Shown one piece after another: positions 1 to 11,346 of a DNA stretch of 64,000 bases. The DNA is from Branchiostoma belcheri (Eukaryota > Chordata > Leptocardii > Amphioxiformes > Branchiostomatidae). Within the stretch, counting starts at the first letter, position 1, and the number at the start of each line of letters is the position of its first letter. The stretch lies in contig NW_017804043.1 in the NCBI RefSeq assembly GCF_001625305.1, forward strand, positions 1,852,215 through 1,916,214, read 5' to 3'. Under the pieces are notes generated by a model that had not been told where the DNA came from, did not search any database, and saw nothing but the letters and a program-made list of their open reading frames with translations. The translations under genes and the position numbers were made by a program.

Positions 1-512
1 CTACACTTGCTGTTTTCCAAGGGGACCCAGCTTGTTACAGGACAAATGTTAACGTTACATACAGTAGAACAAGGACAACATACAGTAAAAACATTTTAAA
101 AAAACATGTAAGTCCAATGCGTCGAAAACAAAACCATAATCCAATACTCAATGTCCTAGCCGGTCCATGGTCAAAACATAATGACGGGTGAGAAAAGATT
201 GTGTGAATGGTTTACCTACACATATCTTGAACAGGTAGGAAGAAAGAAGGGTAGGCAATAGAAAAGGTACCACTGGATACTAGTATCAGAGAATTTACAT
301 TCATTACACTATCAAATGTTAAGATGAATAAAGAATCAAGAAGGATGGAGAAAACTGGTTGTCAGATGTTTGTGGTGTGCCAACGGTAAATGAGAAAGAA
401 CTAAAATTTCCACTACAATGTATTACTGTATTTACTATACTATTTATGTATTAGGAAGCGAGAGGAAGTCGAACGTACTAGAGTATACTAGAAGTTTACA
501 TATACACGTTTA

Positions 513-880
513 GGCCACACCAATTTAATTTCTTGGTTAACGGATTCGCCGCTTCATTTTTTTCTGATTTTCAAATAAAAATAAAAATTCAGAATCAACT
601 GCAAAATGCTCATATTTTGCCCTGAACAGTTGAAAACAGTCCTTTTCTTACTACTTGTTACAGTCATTCCATCTTCCAATGCAGTGGTATCATTAAAAGT
701 TCAAAATTCATTGTTTAAATTTTGAACCAGCCTGGTGTGATGACTTCATGGCTCCTATCGTACCATTTTGGGCCATAATAGGATGCCTAGGCCTGTATTT
801 ATTTTTATTTTTTTTCGCCCGCCCGCTCCATTATTTTTCTAGAAAAATCCGTTAACCAAGAAATTAAATTGGTGTGGCCT
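513..880. mobile_element. MITE with about 35-bp terminal inverted repeats, in the P450 intron
   Basis: The left end reads AGGCCACACCAATTTAATTT and continues into TCTTGGTTAACGGATT. The right end is its near-exact reverse complement (847-880). The interior of about 300 bp has no ORF and contains a T-rich tract at 795-820. A short element with long inverted ends and no coding capacity is a non-autonomous DNA transposon. It lies in the first intron of the P450 gene. Confidence 0.75.
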
Positions 881-972
881 TATGTATATGACTGTCAACA
901 TGTGACCTGTATTTAGCCCAGTGGCACAAAAATGTACAATAAAGGTTTTTTTCATTAAACTTCAACACAAAC

Positions 973-1140
973 CTGGTGTAAGTTTCCGTACAACCAGTGT
1001 TTGGGTGGTCCAGGAAACTGTTCTAACACCTTTGCAGTTCTCCGTGACCAGACTAAGACCCTCAGGAATGATATGACCAGGTAGACGACAGGAGTCAACA
1101 GCACCAATGCCACCGCAACCACCACCGGTCCAACAGCCAT
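973..1140 (-). CDS. Cytochrome P450 family 4-like, first coding exon (partial)
   Basis: This exon encodes the first 56 residues of a microsomal cytochrome P450. After the start Met comes a hydrophobic signal-anchor helix of about 25 residues, a basic stop-transfer stretch (WSRRTAK), and then the proline-rich hinge FPGPPKHWLYGNLHQ that CYP4 proteins carry before the P450 fold. The exon ends after CACCAG at a GTTTGT donor in phase 0. The heme-binding Cys region and the rest of the gene lie beyond the left edge of the window; nothing in bases 1-970 reads as a second exon. CYP4 enzymes typically omega-hydroxylate fatty acids or eicosanoids on the ER membrane. The family call rests on the hinge motif and anchor only, so the subfamily is not assigned. 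Confidence 0.72.
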
Positions 1141-2336
1141 GGCTTAATATGTCTGGGACATACCTTGGGGAGGAAAAAAGTTTGGAACCGTTTGATCTAT
1201 GTCATCTTTTTCCTTCAGGTGGTATCGCCTCTGTACTTGTATACATTACAGGTGACCCCCTGTCTATTCTTGCACTCCAAACCACATCTGACCTCTCACC
1301 AGCAAAGCTACATATTCTGTTTACTAAAATCATAATCATGGAAGAAAAAGTGGCCTAAATAATGGCCAACTACACACTCTATAGCACAGGTACTACCATG
1401 TATTAACGATACTATATTATATTAGGTCTCCTTCCTCTGAGATATCTAGGTTCATTTTTGTTTTGCAAACCGATGGGGCCCACAATTATGTGACTGCACA
1501 TGATGAGGACGTTGCTCGATCGGTCATTCATCACTAGGTAAACATTGTGAGTGATCTGGGACAGCTGTTTATTTCCCTCAAGGTTGGAGCTCAAACTCTA
1601 AGTGTTGGGAGCAAGAATAATTCTAACAGAATATATTCTTACCAAGAGAAGTTAGACATTATTTTGGACCGAAACAACAGTCTGTACGTGCCATCATGAT
1701 GCTTCAGTTTGGAGCTCAAAGTTTAAAGTGCGGAGATTTGGTGGCCCCACAAATATTGTCACCGTACTTTCAAAATTATATAGATTTTGTTAGCCAAAAG
1801 CCTGGAAGACGTGTGCTACAGAAGGTGTCAAAAGAAGAAGAAAATGAGGACGTCTTACCGATAATACTCTCACTTTCTTGTCTCTCTCTGGTCCTCTTCC
1901 TGGTCGTGTCAGGTCAGGCATAGAAATCGGGTCAAAGGGGAAAGGTCACAAGTCACGCCTGCTTACCCAAATAAAGGCGATGACATCACCAGGCACTTCT
2001 GCATCATATTATTATAGTTCATGTAGTATTAAAAAGGACGTTGTGCTCTAATGTTTTATGCCTCGACATTTCCCAGAGACATGATTAGTTTTTAACCAAA
2101 GTCTTTTTTTTCTGTCTTTAACAAACCTTAGGGACACTCTGTTATGTTATCGAGTTACTCTGTTGCTAGTAAAATTAAAATACGATTGTACTTTGCTACC
2201 AAACAGACAGACATTTTTTTCGACTGTTCTGTATATGGCTGTTTCGGCTTTACTAGTGATTCATCTTTGTTGTCGTTTTTATTTTGCTTTCTTTTTCGTT
2301 TTCGTGTGAAGGCGACACCATAGCATGGCTGCATGA
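1141..2336. other. P450 upstream region, no gene recognised
   Basis: Only short incoherent reading frames are present. There are two loosely similar stretches at about 1575 and 1700 (both containing GGAGCTCAAA), but no splice-consistent gene model was found. Part of this should be the P450 promoter, reading leftward from 1140. Confidence 0.4.
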
Positions 2337-2530
2337 TAGCCTCCACCAGGCCTTTCTACGGGAATGCGGATCGTAGAATTCGGCAAAAAAGAGAATCAAA
2401 TGGGCCAAGGGAGTCCGACCGCGGGTTTCTTTCCCTAACTGCGCGGCATAGCCAAACCCCAAGGCGGCCAAACTCCCCCGGCAAATATTCTCCTATATAT
2501 AGCCAGCTTAGTTAGTCTGGTAGAGACTAG
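2337..2530. mobile_element. Mutator-like MITE, copy 1
   Basis: The element starts TAGCCTCCACCAGG and ends TCTGGTAGAGACTAG, which are imperfect inverted repeats. It is about 85% identical by eye to the element at 6787-6980 (shared block GGATCGTAGAATTCGGCAAA). The flanks CTGCATGAT and CTGCATGGC look like a diverged 9-bp target duplication. Confidence 0.75.
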
Positions 2531-2882
2531 CTGCATGGCAATCCTTAGATGTCTGTTGTGTTGTCGTTGTTGTTGTTGTAGATTTTCGAATTGAGGATTT
2601 TCTAAAATATTCTTTGTCACACATTCACAGATTTCTTTTCAGTTGCATATCGTATCACACCCTATTTATTTTTATTTTATTTTACTTATTTTCACACTCA
2701 GTGATGACACTGCTTTTCACTGCATTACACAGTTAAACAAAATACATAAAGTCACATACAAATAATAAAATTAAGATACATTGAATAAATAAAAAAATGA
2801 CGTTCTTTGTGCTCTATTATACTTCAACTTGATAATATCTGCACATTGTCACCCAGAGCCTCGGTCCCAGTCTTCAACGTTG

Positions 2883-2991
2883 ATTGGTTAGCACCTTCAT
2901 GTCATCAGTGACGTCATCACCTCCGTGACGTAAGACCAGAGGCGCTGACGTCACTGCGTAATAAAGGTACCTTATAAGGGTTGTGACGTCA
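2883..2991. promoter_or_regulatory. Cluster of CRE sites with CCAAT and CArG boxes
   Basis: The palindrome TGACGTCA occurs at 2909-2916, 2946-2953 and 2984-2991, with the variant TGACGTAA at 2926-2933. A perfect CArG box CCTTATAAGG lies at 2970-2979 and an ATTGG (CCAAT) motif at 2884-2888. A further TGACGTCA occurs at 3527-3534. CREB/ATF binds CRE sites and SRF binds CArG boxes. The density suggests a regulatory element, but no adjacent coding exon was recognised on either strand. Confidence 0.45.
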
Positions 2992-2999
2992 CGCGGTGT

Positions 3000-4838
3000 C
3001 ACGGTCAGGTTCTTCTGTTGTAAAATGTACGACAGAAAATTTATTTATCAACTCTAAAAAAGTTCTCCATATAGCCTGTTTATTATGATTACCGAGGGAA
3101 AACCCTATTGTTTTTGCTCTGTTTCCTCTTCTTCTTCTCCAAACCAATAAGGTCAATGACCTGAACCAGACGTCTGTCACCATGGTAACTAGTGTTGGGT
3201 TACATCTCATCGCGAGAGAGGGGTAGTCACGCTGCAGGCGCGACATCTAGCGGAATTTATAATTACTGCATGAAACAAGTGTCATCAGTCTCATCACCTA
3301 AGTGTATCACAACACAATATCTTACACAACTACCGAAACTGATCATGAAAATATGAAGTCTGTGCTGCAATCTAAGCTCTATTTGTGGCACTGAGTGAAC
3401 ATAATGAAATACTGTGATGATGTTTCTTTGTTTATTTGTTTGTTTGTTTGTTTGTTACACGTTACCATGGTTTCACCATTGTGTTGCACTGACGCGAGCT
3501 CCGCCCAAAAATGTCGTACGCCGGCGCTGACGTCAATGCGACACAAGGATGAACACATTCCTTTTCATTTCAACAATAAGGTTTCTAGTTTCAAGTTGAA
3601 ACAGGAACAATTTTCGGAGTAAACTTTCAAGAATGTTGGCTTCTTCTTGACAAAATGCTTATACGAAAGAATGTACGATTAAAAAGGAGCTCCCTACATT
3701 TTTTTATTCTTTATAATAAATAAGTAAATAACCATCGAATGATCGTTGTCTAATAGATTTTTCAAGAATCAATTTTCATTACAAGAATTGTATGAAAAGT
3801 TTGTTTCCTGATGCATGTGAATACCTATGGGTGGACGAGCCTTGTTGACAGTCTTGTTGCCCCGAAGGCAGTAATATGACTGCTATGGGACCGGTGAGGT
3901 GAGGTGAGGTGAGGTGAGGTAAATACCTATAGCGTTACCTCACCCAGAAATCGTGTACAATTACTTCCTGCTTTTTAAATCGAGCTTGTCTTCCGCGTAG
4001 TCATTTTCTAAATTGAGTAAGGACATACGTCCTTTGTTTGCATGAAAGAACTACAAAAAATGAAACGCTTTCAGGAAATAACGTTGTAGGAGTGAGTTAA
4101 AACCTTTGATCCAACAAAATAAAGTTCTCTTACTTAGAGCTTTCACCGGTTTTGACTTTAAACATGTAACTACCAACACAGATGAACTTTCATGATAATT
4201 GTGGGAGTTTTGTAAATCTTTGAAGGAAAATGGCACTGTAGTTAGAGGATGTCACAACCTCGTGTTCATATCCGTACCTGTGATCAACATTACTGACAGG
4301 CGCAGACATAAACGCGTGAACATGACAACAAATACTGCATATTCTTCACAACGCACAAGATAATTGATTGCAGAACATAAACATTTTAACTCCCATAGCT
4401 TTTAATAGACTTTGTGGTGCGAAAAGTCTTCTTCTACCACTACTTTAAGTTGCCAACGTTGTTTAATGCTATTTAAGGTGCGTGGGTGGATGCGTGCCCC
4501 TGGTTTCGACGCATATAATAGTTTGTTGTCGTTTTTTTTAATCCCATTGGTTTTCCGGGTTGCTCACTGAGCCGAAGTTTGACTACTAGTATCGTTTATT
4601 AACAATCACATGCGCCGAACACCGGACTTAAGTCAAGCACAAACGCTAGCCACGGAGCATGTTATAACGACGAGATACTTTATAGTATACTATCAGAATT
4701 CTAGGCAAACGCCAAGCCTAAAAAAATGTATACTAATTACGAAGTAAAATACAACCATTCACAGCAGTTGATGATGTTCTACTGATACTAGGAACTAGTA
4801 CTTGCCTTCTACCCCTCTGCAGCAAGTCCTCTCCCAAA
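3000..4838. other. Intergenic, no gene recognised
   Basis: No coherent coding exon is seen. The stretch holds a short pentamer microsatellite (GGTGA repeated about five times, 3896-3921) and AT-rich spacer. Confidence 0.4.
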
Positions 4839-4839
4839 C

Positions 4840-5022
4840 TAGCCTCTACCGGCATGCTTCAGGAGCTCGGGAGCGGCAAACTGTACTGTATCCTCAGTTT
4901 CTATTCCCAACACTGTACTTCTTTTGCTGACTAAGTTCCCAGGCATATTACCTACCTATTTAGACAATTTCTTTGTATTCTTTACAGCCGCTTCAAGCCA
5001 TGCAAGGCCGTGGTAAAGGCTA
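4840..5022. mobile_element. MITE with TAGCCTCTACC-type ends
   Basis: The left end TAGCCTCTACCGGCATGCTT is roughly inverted at the right end (ccatgcaaggccgtggtaaaggcta). The outermost bases resemble the Mutator-like MITEs elsewhere in this window, but the interior differs, so it is a related or diverged family. No coding capacity. Confidence 0.5.
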
Positions 5023-5181
5023 TTCCCAAACGACAGTCCCTTTGTCAAAATAGCGTACGGACAGCTCACAGTTCTCCGTGTGGCCCGAATTCGAAGTTGT
5101 CATGCCCAGCGTTGATCTGAGATGTTTCGTCTGACCCAGAGTCGTGCGAACTCACCTCTGGAGCAGACAAAAACATCGTGA

Positions 5182-5418
5182 TCACAGCCGGTATCGTGCG
5201 ACTGGTTTTCTTCTTCTTCTTGAGGTATACTGTGCAACACCTCTCTGTTGGGGTAAGACGCACAGGGGAGGGCGATACGCCCATTCTTTCCTCAGGTGCA
5301 AGAGCACGGCTACGTTGAAGTTGTCGGGCCCTGGCCTCGATCCGCGATTTGTGTGTTCGTTAAGCGCGTTCCAATCCCTGACGGCCCGAGGGAAATAGGA
5401 ATAGGTTTGCGACGGCAA
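5182..5418 (-). mobile_element. 5'-truncated non-LTR retrotransposon (LINE), C-terminal relic
   Basis: The minus-strand frame contains SYFPRAVRDWNALNEHT, the W-N-L signature found near the C-terminus of CR1/jockey-like reverse transcriptase polyproteins, followed by LHLRKEWAY and a cysteine-containing tail. A short TTC/GAA repeat at 5208-5222 lies where such elements often end. The remainder of the element is missing, so this is a dead 5'-truncated copy. Confidence 0.55.
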
Positions 5419-5422
5419 ACAT

Positions 5423-6007
5423 TTCAGGACATTCTTGCGACGGTTGTGGATTTGTCGTACAAACTTGTCTTGTCTTGTCGCCGGGAAAAGGTCTCCGTAT
5501 ATCCTTGTCGGTTCTTGATCGGTTCTGCCACAGCCGGCCCGACGATCAAACTACGCGACAAAACGCCGAACGACGAACGTAACCGCACATTCAAGCCGAC
5601 CCCCGCGCGACAGGACAAAACTTGTAAACGTGTGACTTTCTCGATCTCGTTCACGTCTTTTATATAAGTACAGCCGGAAAAAGGAAATAGCCTTTCAGAA
5701 AAAAGACTGGATTCAATGGGGTAACTCCCACGCAAAATATAGCTTAGCATGCGTGACAGCAGACTTTGCTAAACGTTCTACGTGGCTATAGTGAAAGGTG
5801 TACCAAAAATAATCTCGAGACAAAAATGTACGCTGACAAAAGTTCCGGATCCGTAATATGTTTCACCATGTTACGAAAAACAACTTGGCTATTGTTCTAT
5901 CTCGGGGGAAAGGCATCGTGTTAACGCGTTAGTCTCCGCAGGTGGAAAAAAGGGGAAGAACCTTTGTACCATTTCCTAGAATTTGACCGCCTTTCGTGGA
6001 ACTTTGA
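5423..6007. other. Intergenic, no gene recognised
   Basis: Both strands carry open frames of about 110-125 codons over 5296-5750, but neither resembles a known protein and they are shadows of each other in GC-richer DNA. Loosely inverted TTGTCTTGTC-like motifs near 5465 and 5610 hint at a decayed repeat. Confidence 0.3.
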
Positions 6008-6655
6008 TTACCTGGCTAAACTCCTGGGGCAAATACTAGTAAACGTCCGGGACGCCCCATCACAATTTTTTTATTATTCATAGAGTAAAATAATTGTTTA
6101 TTTAAACGTTTCCAAGTTTGCAGTATGCCTGTTGATAGCGTATTTTGTTTGTATTATTTTGTTAAATAGAGTATTTTGTTTACCTGGCTAAACTCTTAGG
6201 GCAAACGCCCGGGACGCCCCATCCGAAGTTTGTATCATTCATAGAGTCTGTAATTGTTTATTTAAACTTTTCCAAGTTTGCAGTATGTCTGTTAATAGAG
6301 TGTTTTGTTTGTATTATTTGTTTAATTAATAGAGTACTGTATTTTGTTTGTTCACATGGCAAAATTCTTAGGGTAAACGTCCGGGACTCCCCGTCGGAAT
6401 TTTGTGTTATTCATAGAGAGTCTGTAATTGTTTCTTTAAACTTTTCCAAGTGTGCAGTATGCCTGTTAATAGAGTATTTTGTTTGTATTATTTTGTTTAA
6501 TAGAGTATTTTGTTTGTTCACCTGGCAAACTCTTAGGACAAACGTCCGGGACGTCCCATCCGAAATTTGTATCATTCATAGAGTCAAATAGTTGTTTCTT
6601 TAAACTTCTCTAAATTTGTAGTGTGCCTGTTAATAGAGTATATTGTTTGTAGTAG
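6008..6655. repeat. Tandem repeat, four copies of about 170 bp
   Basis: Copies begin at about 6008, 6179, 6351 and 6516 with TTACCTGGCTAAACTC or a variant. Each continues through a CCGGGACGCCCCATC core, a CAAGTTTGCAGTATGCCTGTT block and a TATTTTGTTTGTATTATT tail. Divergence between neighbouring units is visible but modest. It is a minisatellite or small satellite array with no coding content. Confidence 0.85.
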
Positions 6656-6786
6656 TTGGCACGCTTCCATGTCGTGTTGACTACAGGTCCCTCTAGTTGA
6701 TATATTACCACAGAGGAGCGGAAGTCAACATCGTAACGGAAACGTGCAGCGGACAGGAATATACAGGAACAGATAGCGCCAAATTA

Positions 6787-6980
6787 TAGCCTCCACCAGG
6801 TCTTTCTACGGGAATACGGATCGTAGAATTCGGCAAAAAAGAGAATAAAATTGGCCAAGGGAGTCCGGCCGCGGGGAGGTAGTTCTTTCCCTCGGCCAGT
6901 CAAACCTACAAGGCGACCAAACTCCACTGGCAAATATTCTCCTATATATAACCAGCGTAGTTAGTCTGGTAGAGATTAGC
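6787..6980. mobile_element. Mutator-like MITE, copy 2, with 9-bp target duplication
   Basis: The ends AGCCTCCACCAGG and GGTAGAGATTAG match the copy at 2337-2530. The element is flanked on both sides by CCAAATTAT (6778-6786 and 6980-6988), an exact 9-bp target-site duplication. Duplications of 8-10 bp are characteristic of Mutator-like (MULE) transposons. Confidence 0.8.
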
Positions 6981-7153
6981 CAAATTATGCATACATCAAG
7001 GTATGCACAAATATTTCTAAATGTAATTAAACGTTTGAATATATTCACACCTGTACTAGTGATCACCTCTGCATAAGGACCACCTTGCCAATGTGACCAC
7101 ATTTTGGTGGTCCCTTCAATAATTTTACATTGACACAGCAAAACAAGCATTTT

Positions 7154-7300
7154 GTGTGGCGTAACGGCAGAGTATTCCACTCAGAACCAAGAGGTCCTGG
7201 GTTCGAATCACCAGCCTTGTGCCCTTAGGAAAGCACTTTACACGACTTTCCTCACTTCGCTCAGGTAGAAATAACTTTGCCAGAATGACCAAACCAATAC
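7154..7300 (+). mobile_element. tRNA-derived SINE, copy 1
   Basis: The head has RNA polymerase III box A (GTGGCGTAACGGCAGAGT) and box B (GGTCCTGGGTTCGAATC) at tRNA-like spacing. It is followed by the shared body CTTGTGCCCTTAGGAAAGCA and a TTACACGACTTTCCTCACTT segment. The same body recurs at 37516, 54597 and 55171. It does not fold as a functional tRNA. Confidence 0.8.
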
Positions 7301-7319
7301 TGAAGGTTATAAGACCAAC

Positions 7320-9165
7320 AAACATATTCCATACGGCCCAATAAAAAAAGACAAAAAAAGTTTTATTATTGGCCTCCCGTACCGAACGTAAGTGGTTTGC
7401 CCCTAAGAAGTTGGTTCTCCCAACCCCACTCAGGAATGTACATGCATCAGGATCAAGTGTCCTGTGGACGTGACTGACCTTAACCTGACCCCGCCAGGTC
7501 ACCGAGCGTGGGCCACACTTTCTTCCAACTTTCCAAACCTTTATTTGTACAGAATGTAACATTACAATTCTTCGGCCTGAGCCGCTTTTCAAGAGTTCAA
7601 TGGGAGGTAGGTCAGGGGTCTTTTACAAATGCTTCGGTTCAGTTACAATAATCAGTTATAGAAATACAATACAAATCCTTACAAAATGCAATTATCTCGG
7701 TCAATATCTTATTGCCATCAGTAGCAACATCCAAGTTTCATTTCACAATTATAGTCATTCTAAGTTAGTCGACGCAGTCGGTTTTTAAAAACTGCAACTG
7801 ACGTGGCAGTTCTTAGATCCATTGACAAGTTAATCCACAGTCCTGAACTGAACTACTGAGTAGGAAAATGACCTTCTGTACACTTTCCGACGAACCATTG
7901 GCACATACAAAAGCACATACACTTATATACTAGTACTTACCCTACAGACTTTGCACCGTACCGAAAACATGAAACTGAAAGTCCATGATGTCATTAAATC
8001 AACCCTCTTCAAAAGCATGTGACTAGAAGTGAAATTTTCATATGTTGTTTCGATTTCAATATCGTTACCTTACTGCAAAATTATAACAAATATAAAGTCT
8101 GTGAATCTTGCTTGATGGGTTGACTGGATATAGCTTGATTGGTTAACGATTTGTTGTTTTATAAACATGACCCTTAAATCGCTACTAGACATTGAATACA
8201 GACTGAGTCTCTGTATAGGTGTGATGCGTTACAACTGATTTCATTGGAACCGCCAAGATAGCTTCTTCGTCTAAATGTACTGGGTCTATCATTTTCGAGC
8301 AGATGCGAACTTCAAGAAGATATGAGCCAATTGTCTACAAACTTCAAGGAAATGGATGAAAGAAAATCGGTGCATTTCTTCGAACTCCTGATGCGCTATG
8401 TAAACATTGAAGAATTTTCAAGCCAACTTCCTGCACAAAACTAGCCTTGGGTCCTGCTGTCGTCAACTTTGCCGTAGGCTAAACAGACATACCGTAACTT
8501 TATGTAGGAAAGCGGTCAGAAAATGACAAAAACTGTAAAGAATGTACGAAAATGTTCAGCTAAAAGCTGCCTACTTGAGTGACAGCTTACGCCCCTTTCT
8601 CCATATTGAAAGTTCAACTCGTGACTGTGCCACGCACAGTTAACAAAGAAAGGAAACCTCAATTCACTTTAACATACAAACTATAGGGTAGATCTGTGCT
8701 TGATACTTGTAAACATTTAGACATTGTCTGTGTGTAGATTGAAAGTACTTACTAGCATACCTACCAAGAAGGTCTGTGACAATACGGAGCATCCACGAAC
8801 CGGCTGTGACTTCTTGGAGTCGAGGAAGGTACGACGTACTTTGCTCCTTGGCCGAGTTCGGGACCTGAACTTTTCAACTTGGTACTTCCGTGTTGCAAGT
8901 AGGTGGGCGTGGCGTGCGTAGCCTTTCATTGGTCAGAAGTAACTTGATAACTTGCGACCGCACAAGAAAGCAAGAATTTTCAAACTAAACTTTGTTTAAA
9001 ATCACCCTAGGCTGCCTCCCAAGTCATTAATAAAAACTACGATTGTTTAACTATAAGATCTATATAAAGAAGTATTATGTATATCCTTAAACTATTGCGA
9101 AAACGTTATCATTATTGGTATAATTTTTGTACACTTTGCTGCCATCCTAGCAAGCTGATTATTCA
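7320..9165. other. Intergenic region upstream of the ACBP gene
   Basis: No gene is recognised. A GC-richer patch at 8780-8940 contains a GC-box-like GGGCGTGG and an ATTGG motif (8930-8934), and might be an alternative promoter, but it gives no splice-consistent coding exon. Confidence 0.3.
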
Positions 9166-9188
9166 TGACGTCATTGGGCCAAAGGTCA
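9166..9188 (+). promoter_or_regulatory. CRE, CCAAT and DR1-like element upstream of ACBP
   Basis: TGACGTCA (9166-9173) is followed directly by ATTGG and then by GGGCCAAAGGTCA (9176-9188). The latter is a direct repeat spaced by one base (DR1) with two mismatches in the first half-site. DR1 elements bind PPAR-RXR or HNF4. The site lies about 120 bp before the ACBP start codon. Confidence 0.4.
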
Positions 9189-9307
9189 GCAGTAGCGTGA
9201 TCAGCTGACAGACTGCTCACACATCTCAGACCAGATTTAATTTTGCTCATTTTGTTCGCCCAATTTTCGCGTTCTTTCTGCTCCAGTGAGTTAATCCGGC
9301 CTGCAAA

Positions 9308-11346
9308 ATGTCTGAGGCAGTGAGTACAGATTATCTTTTGTGAATAAGGCCGTGGGAATGGGCAAATTGTGTTGATTTTTAAGGGAAGAACCTTTAATTT
9401 TTGGGTCCATGACTTTGGAGGACGAAACATAATTTTGAAGGGGGAGGGCATGTGAAAAATTATGCTTACATTTCGCCTAAAATTCAGGAAATATTCTTCT
9501 AGGCTCTTTCATATTACAGATCATTCTTCTTTTTTTACGGCCACTTCTTTGGAATTACTGTTTTGATGAGCAAAAGCAAGCTAAGAAATACAAGACAACC
9601 CTAGTTGGAGCCCACGCCCATTTTTTCTGTGTCCCAGGTCACAAATTATTTTAGAGCTAGGGAGAAACACTAGAATCAAGCAGGGTGTTCTATTCAACAT
9701 AGAAACTTTGGCAGAAGCAAATATTATGCTTTATCATCAATCAGACAGTTACTTTGGAATACACTTTGACAGAGACTGTTTGTTATGTACAGCAAGTATT
9801 ATTAAATATCTCAGAAGAACTTGTAAATTATTTGCCTTAGTTAGGTGTAACGTTACCTTTATCCCCCCCCCCCCCCCGTTGCTTTATATGTGGCTTTTCC
9901 AGTTTATTTTGTTATCAGGCATCCAACAATTATCTCAGGAAGGCAATCTAAGAAACGATACTACAAGGAACCAACTGGCTTTTCTCATGTAATTCTTTAA
10001 AACTTTAATGTGTACATAGGAATGTGTTCCATTGTTGCAGTTCTATCACTATAGTATCAGGGGAAAATAAGTGTGGAAACAAGTGCTTAACTGTGACAGA
10101 CAACACCTTAAAAGATCTCTACATTTCCCACCTAAGAATTCTGTACATGGGAAAGTCCAGGATGTGTTTTGTTGCAGCAGAATTGCATTTTTTCTGGGCA
10201 CTGGATTCCAATCTTTAAGTAACATGCTACAAACAACCATACTTTGTCACCATAGTTAAGTAAGTTAGTAATTAGATATTCCCTTGTGGCTGTACAAATG
10301 ATTGATACTGCTTTGCATTGTCCTGTGTACATTAGTCTTGTAGCCAGTCCATTGTAGGTTTGTTCTAAACGATGACAATACAGTAGTTAGAAAGACCAGC
10401 TGCAGCCAGAAAGGTCTGGAGATGGTCCAACACCCCTAGGCCGGCCACGGCCAGTGGAGAATGGTAACCAGGAGACGTGTACATTTACATTAGAAAGGTA
10501 GCCAAAATGTATTTACCATTACTTTAAAATTGTGTGACATGATGTTACTGTTGTTAGTCACTCAAAAGCTGTATTTTGAACTTCCATAGGAATTCGAGAA
10601 AGCTGCAGAGGAAGTGAAAACTCTGAAGTCCACTCCTACAGATGAAGAGATGCTGGAGATCTATGCACTTTTCAAGCAGGCTAAGGTTGGGGATGTTAAC
10701 ACAGGTATATACACTTGAACTATACCTACATTGTAATGCATGTATAACATTACCTACATTCTTGAAAGTACTAAAAAATGGAAATGCAATCAACGAGTGA
10801 AATCAGGTGTCATCATTTTAGACATCCTGAACATTCATTAAGTTAAAAGTGAATGACATTACACTCTATGCATGCCTTCTTGGCAGTGTTGATTATTTTT
10901 CTGACAATTTTCTTGTTTTTCTATCTTCCAGCTCGTCCAGGTATGTTAGACTTCAAAGGAAAGGCCAAATGGGACGCCTGGGAGGCAAAGAAAGGTAATC
11001 AGGCATCTTGATGTGAAACCTTTGGAGTCTTGGAATGCACTGTAGATGTATGAATGACTTGGACAACTATTGAACAGAAAAAAAAAACAATTTTCAATAG
11101 CATTTTAAATTTTCATGCTATTTTCCAGCCTATAAGTGATATGATAAGTTTTCTGTTCAATGTATAGATTAGAAACTATATGATTTTAGATGAAATATCT
11201 TGCATGTAATACTCCTGACTTGTTTCTCTCACTGTTACTAAATATATATTTTTTCTTTTCCCTCTCTCTTAGGCATGTCCCAAGAGGATGCCCGGGCAAA
11301 GTACGTCGCTAAAGTGGAAGAACTCAAGGGAAAATATGGAATTTAA
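9308..11346 (+). CDS. DBI: Acyl-CoA-binding protein (ACBP / diazepam-binding inhibitor)
   Basis: The coding sequence joins 9308-9319, 10590-10704, 10932-10994 and 11273-11346, giving 87 residues, the standard family length. All junctions are GT-AG and keep phase. The first exon encodes only MSEA, and exon 2 opens [10 protein letters not shown], the canonical ACBP helix 1. The signature [18 protein letters not shown] is split by intron 2. [14 protein letters not shown] carries the conserved Lys, Trp and Tyr acyl-CoA-contacting region, and the protein ends KGKYGI. ACBP binds medium- to long-chain acyl-CoA esters in the cytosol, as carrier and pool former for beta-oxidation and lipid synthesis. 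The start ATG was chosen because it sits just before a GTGAGT donor and yields the family N-terminus. The long AT-rich sequence after the stop is probably 3' UTR. A vertebrate DBI-type one-to-one assignment is likely. Confidence 0.95.

Noticed and set aside
1107..1923. Short plus-strand frames opposite and after the P450 exon
   Set aside because: The first is antisense to the P450 exon. The others lack splice signals and family resemblance.
7154..7230. Possible tRNA gene (also at 37516, 54597 and 55171)
   Set aside because: Box A and box B are present but the acceptor stem does not pair, and all copies share a non-tRNA body, so they are SINEs.
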